Shown: positions 25,361 through 29,663 of the stretch, in pieces
How positions within the stretch are numbered: the first letter of the stretch is position 1
How the letters are laid out: each line of letters starts with the position of its first letter
From: JBBQED01 sp038320345
GTDB taxonomy: Bacteria > Bacteroidota > Bacteroidia > AKYH767-A > OLB10
Length of the DNA stretch: 29,663 nucleotides
Reading direction: 5' to 3'
Assembly (NCBI GenBank): GCA_038320345.1
Contig: JBBQED010000030.1
Location: 1 to 29,663, forward strand
Program-made: the position numbers and the translations under genes
Notes under the pieces: model-generated
The model's input: the letters and a program-made list of their open reading frames with translations, nothing else
Database searches by the model: none
What the model was told of the DNA's origin: nothing

Positions 25361-26227
25361 ATGAAAAACATACTTGGTATTTTTGGTCTTTGTCTTCTGC
25401 TAGCCAGCTGTGGACCTGACTATAAGATTGAAGTCGAGCGCATGATGCGTGAGCGTGACAGTTTAATGGCTCAATATGATGCTAAAGACTCTGTCATTAA
25501 CGGCTATATGCAGGACATCAGCGAGATTCAGACCAGCATAGATGGTTTAACACGTCAGGAAGAGATGCTAAGTCGCAGCGCATCGAATGATCCTGAGGCT
25601 TCACCTGATGCTAAAACTAAAATCCTGAATGATGTAGAAGCTATCCGTCAGATGATCGATCAAAACAAGAAAAAGCTTGGTGAACTTCAGTCCCGCATTA
25701 AAAAGAATAATGTGAAAATCGGAGAATTGGAAACCATGATCAAATCATTGAATACACAACTTGCTACTAAAGATTCTAGCATTAATTCAATGAATGAAAA
25801 AATTCTTGCTTTAAGTGGTACCATTACGAACATGCAGGGATCTATCGATACTATACGTATGGATAATGAAACGAAAGCACGTGAAATCACTGAAAAAACA
25901 ACCAAACTGAATACGGCGTACTATACTGCAGATACTTACAAAAATCTTCGTGATAAAAAAGTATTAACTAAGCAAGGCGGATTTTTAGGAATGGGAAAAC
26001 AGAAAGCTATGATTCCTGATTTCAACCAAGAAGCGTTTACACAAATCGATGTAACCAGTACGAAAATGATTACCATTAATGGAACTAAATCTACTCGTTT
26101 ATTGAGTACGCATCCAAGTGGAACATACAATTTCAAACGTGAAAATGATAAAGTAACAGGAATTGAAATCACTGATGCAGATAAATTCTGGAAGGCTTCT
26201 AAATATCTTGTTGTCGTTACCGAGTAA
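25361..26227 (+). CDS. Coiled-coil lipoprotein with conserved C-terminal domain
   Basis: A 288-residue lipoprotein with a short signal (MKNILGIFGLCLLLASC, C17). Residues about 20-190 are highly charged heptad-like helix, a long coiled coil broken near residues 75-83 by a polar Asn/Pro/Ser stretch. The C-terminal 95 residues form a separate domain: AYYTADTYKNLRDKKVLTK, then GGFLGMGKQKAM, a THPSGTYNF strand and a FWKASKYLVVV ending. I recall this combination from other Bacteroidota lipoproteins of unknown function; the C-terminal domain looks like the conserved part and the coiled coil like a stalk. A tether or spacer role at the cell surface or periplasm is inferred. It is a single-gene unit closed by a strong terminator. 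Confidence 0.85.
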   Translation: MKNILGIFGLCLLLASCGPDYKIEVERMMRERDSLMAQYDAKDSVINGYMQDISEIQTSIDGLTRQEEMLSRSASNDPEASPDAKTKILNDVEAIRQMIDQNKKKLGELQSRIKKNNVKIGELETMIKSLNTQLATKDSSINSMNEKILALSGTITNMQGSIDTIRMDNETKAREITEKTTKLNTAYYTADTYKNLRDKKVLTKQGGFLGMGKQKAMIPDFNQEAFTQIDVTSTKMITINGTKSTRLLSTHPSGTYNFKRENDKVTGIEITDADKFWKASKYLVVVTE

Positions 26228-26242
26228 AAAAAATAACCATAG

Positions 26243-26280
26243 AAAAAGAAAAGAGCGGAATTTTCCGCTCTTTTCTTTTT
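26243..26280. terminator. Strong hairpin terminator after the lipoprotein gene
   Basis: Perfect 18-bp arms (26243-26260 and 26263-26280) with a G+C core (GAGCGG/CCGCTC), an A-run before and a T-run after. It is symmetrical enough to work in both directions; the lipoprotein stop is 15 bp upstream. Confidence 0.93.
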
Positions 26281-26312
26281 TACACCGTTTACCTCACTTT
26301 GTTTTAGGTCAT

Positions 26313-26342
26313 TTTGATTTACCAGATTTTTCATTTTCTTTG
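26313..26342 (+). promoter_or_regulatory. Probable promoter of the PlsC-like gene
   Basis: TTTG (26313-26316), 18-nt spacer, TTTCTTTG (26335-26342), one base off TAnnTTTG. Only 4 nt separate it from the ATG at 26347, so the transcript would be leaderless or nearly so. Confidence 0.45.
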
Positions 26343-26346
26343 TGTA

Positions 26347-26931
26347 ATGCGCTTGATTTATAAATTCTTCTTTGCTGTTTTAGGATGGAAAATTAGTGGA
26401 GATGTTCCTCGCAAATACAACAAGTATATTATCATTGCCGCACCCCACTCTAGCAATTGGGATTTTATGATCGGGCTATCGGTAAGAAGCATCATGCGTT
26501 TTCCATCAAATTTTCTGGCCAAAAAAGAACTCTTCAAACCACCTTTTGGATGGCTTTTTAGAAGTCTAGGTGGGTATCCTGTTGACCGAAGTAAATCTTC
26601 AAATATCGTAGACCAAGTAGTCGCCTTTTTCAAAAATGAATCCTCCTTTGTTATTGCAATTGCTCCAGAAGGAACACGGAGCGATGTGAACAAATGGAAA
26701 ACAGGATTTTACACCATTGCCGTTGAAGCCAAGGTACCTATTATAATGGCTGGCCTCGACTATAAAAGAAAAACAGTATTCTGGTCGGAACCACTTTTTC
26801 CAACAGGAGACCTTAGTTCTGATGCCCTCATCATTGAAGCATTTTATAAGAATATACAAGGAAAATTTAGGGGAGTTACCCCGGTTTTAGGCAAAAATCA
26901 AGAGTCTACTGAAAATTCATCGTCGAAGTAA
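26347..26931 (+). CDS. PlsC-like lysophospholipid/1-acylglycerol-3-phosphate acyltransferase
   Basis: From ATG at 26347 the protein has 194 residues. It holds the acyltransferase motifs in order: H34-x4-D39 (APHSSNWDF), the GGYPVDRSK block (75-83), APEGTRS (107-113) and VPIIMAG (130-136). These define the PlsC/glycerolipid acyltransferase fold that moves an acyl chain to a lysophospholipid or related acceptor at the cytoplasmic membrane. It is shorter than canonical PlsC (about 240) and is of the compact form common in Bacteroidota, so the acceptor may differ. The frame extends upstream to a TTG at 26314, but that lies inside the -33 region and lacks family similarity. Confidence 0.88.
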   Translation: MRLIYKFFFAVLGWKISGDVPRKYNKYIIIAAPHSSNWDFMIGLSVRSIMRFPSNFLAKKELFKPPFGWLFRSLGGYPVDRSKSSNIVDQVVAFFKNESSFVIAIAPEGTRSDVNKWKTGFYTIAVEAKVPIIMAGLDYKRKTVFWSEPLFPTGDLSSDALIIEAFYKNIQGKFRGVTPVLGKNQESTENSSSK

Positions 26932-27048
26932 AACTTTTTTGTTTTTCACACGTTAGCTTAATTGAGACCAGTTAATTCGGGTTTCATTTATAGCAATATT
27001 AGTTTCCTCCAAACGTCTTCTTGAATAACAAACATATCCACACCTCCT

Positions 27049-27648
27049 ATGAATCGACCGATCACACTATTCTCTTTTATCCTTTTAGGGTTTATTGCCC
27101 TCTCCTTTTCCCCTATTAATGACCAATCGCTCAAAATCGATACGAGTTATAGTAAATTAATCTGGACAGCTACTAAAGTTGCCGGAAGTCATACTGGTGG
27201 TATCCAGATCAGTAATGGGACCATTAATTTTGATGGCAAAGCGGTTAAAGGTGGAACCTTAGATATTGACATGACTTCTATAACTTGTACTGATCTAACA
27301 GATCCAGGGTATAATTCCAAATTAATTGGTCACTTAAAATCAGATGACTTTTTCAATGTAGAAAAATTCAAGACTTCAAAATTTGTAATTGTTTCACTAA
27401 AATCTTTAGGTGGTGAGCGATTCGATATTACGGGCAATTTAACCATTAAAGGCATCACCAATAGTATAACTTTCCCAGCGACAGTTAAGGTTACTGATAA
27501 TAGTATTGTCACCATCGGAACTGCAAAAATTGATAGAACAAAATTTGATATTAAATACCACTCCGGTTCGTTTTTTGAGAATTTAGGAGATAAAGCAATT
27601 AAAGATGTTTTCGATTTAGAGTTAAATGTAATCGTTCCACGTCGATAA
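27049..27648 (+). CDS. YceI-family lipocalin-like protein
   Basis: A 199-residue secreted protein with an N-terminal signal segment (ITLFSFILLGFIALSF) and a YceI domain. Typical points are IDTSYSKLIWTATKVAGSHTGG at the start of the barrel (read in parts), LKSDDFFNVEKFKTSKFV in the middle, GNLTIKGITNSITFP and a closing DVFDLELNVIV strand. YceI proteins form a lipocalin-like barrel that in known structures holds an isoprenoid chain. The ligand here is not predictable. It stands alone, 117 bp after the acyltransferase and followed by a terminator. Confidence 0.93.
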   Translation: MNRPITLFSFILLGFIALSFSPINDQSLKIDTSYSKLIWTATKVAGSHTGGIQISNGTINFDGKAVKGGTLDIDMTSITCTDLTDPGYNSKLIGHLKSDDFFNVEKFKTSKFVIVSLKSLGGERFDITGNLTIKGITNSITFPATVKVTDNSIVTIGTAKIDRTKFDIKYHSGSFFENLGDKAIKDVFDLELNVIVPRR

Positions 27649-27678
27649 GAAAAAGGTAGGTTAGGTTTTTAAGAAGAG

Positions 27679-27707
27679 GCCTCTGCTGAAAAGTGGAGGC
27701 TTTTTTT
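27679..27707. terminator. Terminator between yceI-like gene and purC
   Basis: Stem GCCTC/GAGGC extended by two G-U pairs and one C-G pair (arms 27679-27686 and 27693-27700), 6-nt loop and seven T (27701-27707). It lies between two convergent genes and best fits termination on the plus strand. Confidence 0.85.
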
Positions 27708-27737
27708 ATGTTAACTTTTTCTGAATATCAGCGGCTA

Positions 27738-28715
27738 TCAAATTCCTGCAATCAGCGGTATAATTGCACGAGCTACATTCTCTTCAATTCTGGAATTGAT
27801 ATCAGAAGTATTAGCACGTTCGAATGGTTTACCGGAAATCTTCTGATATAATTCGATGTAGCGATCACTTACTTCCTTTACAAACTCCTCTGTGAAGTCT
27901 GGAATCACTTGTCCATCGAGTCCTTGAAAATTATTGGCTATGAGCCACTGTCGTAAAAACTCTTTCGACAACTGACGCTGTGGCTGATTATTCATCAGTC
28001 GTTCTTCAAATCCTTCCGCATAAAAATAACGAGAAGAGTCAGGAGTATGAATTTCATCAATGAGGAAAATTTTATCATTCGCTTTTCCAAATTCATATTT
28101 TGTATCAACCAAGATCAGGCCTTTTTCTTCAGCCATCTTACTTCCTTTTTTAAATAAAGAACGCGTATAACTTTCTAATTGAAGATAATCTTCTTCAGAA
28201 ACAATCCCCTGACTGATGATGTCTTCTCTGGAAATATCGAGGTCATGTCCTCCATCACTTTTTGTTGTTGGCGTTAAAATGGGTTCTGGGAATGGAGCAT
28301 TTTCTTTCATTCCATCAGGCATTGCAACTCCACAAATCATTCTTTTACCAGCAGCATATTCTCTCCAAGCATGACCTGTGAGATAGCCTCGAATGACCAT
28401 CTCCACTTTATAGGGTTTACATAAAATCCCTACAGTGACATTCGGATCAGGAACTTCAATCACCCAATTCGGACAAATATCTTTAGTAGCCTCGAGAAAG
28501 TATGCGGCGAGCTGATTTAGCACTTGACCTTTAAATGGAATCGGACGTGGCATCACAAAATCAAATGCAGAAACTCGATCACTTACTACCATAACCATCA
28601 ATTTATTTTCAATGACATATACGTCCCGCACTTTCCCATTATATACTGATGTTAATCCTGGGAATTTAAAATTAGTGCTAGCAATACAATTCGGGTCGGT
28701 AATAAGCTGAGCCAT
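27738..28715 (-). CDS. purC: Phosphoribosylaminoimidazole-succinocarboxamide (SAICAR) synthase
   Basis: From ATG at 28715 the protein has 325 residues. PurC joins aspartate to CAIR using ATP in de novo purine synthesis. Seen motifs: YNGKVRDVY (25-33), SDRVSAFD (45-52), VIRGYLTGHAWREY, and LVDTKYEFG followed by DEIHTPDSSRY. It is the long form, well above the 237 residues of the E. coli enzyme. The frame extends to a TTG at 28742, but a -7 element lies at 28740-28747, so that codon is outside the transcript. No other pur gene is next to it. Confidence 0.96.
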   Translation of the reverse strand: MAQLITDPNCIASTNFKFPGLTSVYNGKVRDVYVIENKLMVMVVSDRVSAFDFVMPRPIPFKGQVLNQLAAYFLEATKDICPNWVIEVPDPNVTVGILCKPYKVEMVIRGYLTGHAWREYAAGKRMICGVAMPDGMKENAPFPEPILTPTTKSDGGHDLDISREDIISQGIVSEEDYLQLESYTRSLFKKGSKMAEEKGLILVDTKYEFGKANDKIFLIDEIHTPDSSRYFYAEGFEERLMNNQPQRQLSKEFLRQWLIANNFQGLDGQVIPDFTEEFVKEVSDRYIELYQKISGKPFERANTSDINSRIEENVARAIIPLIAGI

Positions 28716-28739
28716 GGATTTTTTATTTAGACTATTCAA

Positions 28740-28747
28740 CAAAAGTA
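28740..28747 (-). promoter_or_regulatory. -7 promoter element of purC
   Basis: TACTTTTG on the minus strand, an exact TAnnTTTG match, 24 nt before the purC ATG. No -33 TTG is evident at the usual distance. I saw no purine-riboswitch-like structure in the short leader. Confidence 0.5.
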
Positions 28748-28830
28748 ATTTTTAAAATTCTAAAAAACCTAGAATTAGGTTTCGATCAGCCTATACCCCT
28801 ACTATATTCTGTGTTTCAGTGCAATAACCA

Positions 28831-28857
28831 TTGTAATGGATGTGTTCTTTATTTTTG
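28831..28857 (+). promoter_or_regulatory. Promoter of the histone-deacetylase-family gene
   Basis: TTG (28831-28833), 16-nt spacer, TATTTTTG (28850-28857). Six nt separate it from the ATG at 28864, so a nearly leaderless transcript is expected. The spacer is slightly short. Confidence 0.5.
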
Positions 28858-28863
28858 AAATTC

Positions 28864-29663
28864 ATGGTAAAAATTGCCTTCGACCCAACCTTTCAATTAT
28901 CGTTACCGGAAAACCATCGGTTTCCAATGCTAAAGTACGACTTGATACCCAGACAATTGCTGCATGAGGGCATTATAGATTCGAGTTATCTCTTTAAACC
29001 TAAACCCGTTACAAGATCAATTGCAGCTTTAGTTCATACAGAAAAATACCTTGATAAACTTCTGAATCTGGAGTTATCGCCTTCGGAAATCAGAAGAAGC
29101 GGCTTTCCCCTTTCTAAAGAACTCATTGAACGCGAATTTCTTTTAGCAGGAGGAACTGTTGATTGTACCGATTTCGCGCTCGAGTATGGGATTGCATTGA
29201 ATGTTGCTGGTGGCACTCATCATGCTTTTAAGGATCAAGCCGAAGGATTTTGTCTGTTAAATGATTGTGCAATTGCGGCGGCTGCTTTGTTGACATCAGG
29301 TAAAGCAAAAAAAATTCTAATTGTTGACCTAGATGTTCATCAAGGAAATGGTACTGCTTCGATATTCAAAGATGAACCTGCTGTTTTTACGCTGAGCATG
29401 CATGGGGCGCATAACTTTCCGCATCACAAAGAACAATCAGATCTTGATATTCCATTGCCTGATGGAACCGACGATCACATGTATCATGTGTTGATGGATC
29501 AATATTTACTTGTGGTTTTCCGAGAACAAAATCCGGATTTTGTATTTTACATTTCTGGGGTTGATGTGCTCGCAAGTGATAAACTGGGAAGGTTAAAACT
29601 CAGTCGTGAAGGATGCCGGTTGAGGGATGAAAAAGTTATCCGCTTATGTCATGAACATAAAGT
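28864..29663 (+). CDS. Histone-deacetylase-family metalloamidohydrolase, 3' end outside window
   Basis: An open frame of 266 codons from ATG at 28864 runs off the window. The zinc-site and catalytic motifs of the HDAC fold are present: VAGGTHHA with H119-H120, GFCLLND (129-134), and IVDLDVHQGNG with D155, D157 and H159. The third metal-binding Asp would be in SGVDVLASDKLG (first D near residue 234). Bacterial members remove acetyl groups from polyamines, acetoin-related or protein substrates; the short N-terminal region starting VKIAFDPTF resembles the single-domain class IV-like forms. The substrate is undecided, and the link to the polyamine-related genes 6 kb away is only positional. Confidence 0.9.
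   Translation, partial: MVKIAFDPTFQLSLPENHRFPMLKYDLIPRQLLHEGIIDSSYLFKPKPVTRSIAALVHTEKYLDKLLNLELSPSEIRRSGFPLSKELIEREFLLAGGTVDCTDFALEYGIALNVAGGTHHAFKDQAEGFCLLNDCAIAAAALLTSGKAKKILIVDLDVHQGNGTASIFKDEPAVFTLSMHGAHNFPHHKEQSDLDIPLPDGTDDHMYHVLMDQYLLVVFREQNPDFVFYISGVDVLASDKLGRLKLSREGCRLRDEKVIRLCHEHK

Noticed and set aside
26314..26346. Longer acyltransferase start (TTG at 26314)
   Set aside because: It falls inside the probable -33 region and the added residues lack family similarity.
27041..27048. CACCTCCT directly before the yceI-like ATG, identical to the 16S anti-Shine-Dalgarno strand
   Set aside because: It is the wrong strand to act as a ribosome-binding site and is probably chance.
28716..28742. 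Longer purC start (TTG at 28742)
   Set aside because: It overlaps the -7 element at 28740-28747; ATG at 28715 begins the typical PurC N-terminus.

Overview
The window looks like chromosomal DNA of a Bacteroidota species. It is AT-rich. Several genes are preceded by the Bacteroidota-type promoter (TTG or TTTG, a spacer of about 16-22 nt, then TAnnTTTG), and Shine-Dalgarno sequences are largely absent. The gene families fit the phylum: a TonB-dependent receptor paired with a DUF4249 lipoprotein, a two-component kinase with a periplasmic propeller, an Omp28-like lipoprotein, lipoproteins with the LxxC-type signal, and a very large PKD/SprB-like surface protein. Genus or family cannot be fixed from this sequence. 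There is no phage, transposon, CRISPR array, rRNA or tRNA that I can see.

Region 1-7124 (minus) is one uninterrupted reading frame of at least 2374 codons. It encodes a secreted, Cys-rich, modular surface protein whose C-terminus lies outside the window. Its last 340 or so visible residues are tandem 171-residue repeats that are nearly identical in part at the DNA level. A 404-bp gap upstream carries a conspicuous nested inverted repeat. Then come a LytTR response regulator (7529-8263) and a LytS-type sensor kinase with a beta-propeller ectodomain (8390-11317), all on the same strand. A regulatory link between this two-component pair and the giant surface gene is plausible but unproven.

Region 11486-15471 (minus) is a probable operon: TonB-dependent receptor, DUF4249 lipoprotein, then a GTG-initiated AlbA_2/winged-helix protein. 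A divergent TerC-family membrane protein follows (15744-16493). It converges on a second minus-strand operon, 20030 to 16495, of five genes: argS, a permuted papain-like amidase (1-base overlap), a DUF4878-like lipoprotein, a conserved Bacteroidota protein often mislabelled 'ABC transporter ATPase', and a 47-residue single-span membrane protein.

Region 20200-22686 has arginase and a type III PLP arginine decarboxylase facing away from each other, next to argS, so three arginine-consuming enzymes sit side by side. Region 22839-27648 is a run of mostly single-gene units: an Omp28-like lipoprotein, an unidentified six-span membrane protein, a small PD-(D/E)XK-like protein with a degenerate active site, a coiled-coil lipoprotein, a PlsC-like acyltransferase and a YceI protein. 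Clear hairpin terminators separate several of them. The end carries purC (minus) and, divergently, a histone-deacetylase-family gene cut by the window edge.

No defence island or biosynthetic cluster is evident. The items most worth a second look are the repeat structure and promoter-proximal inverted repeat of the giant surface gene, the argS-linked envelope operon with its unlisted small protein, and the recurring very short 5' leaders.
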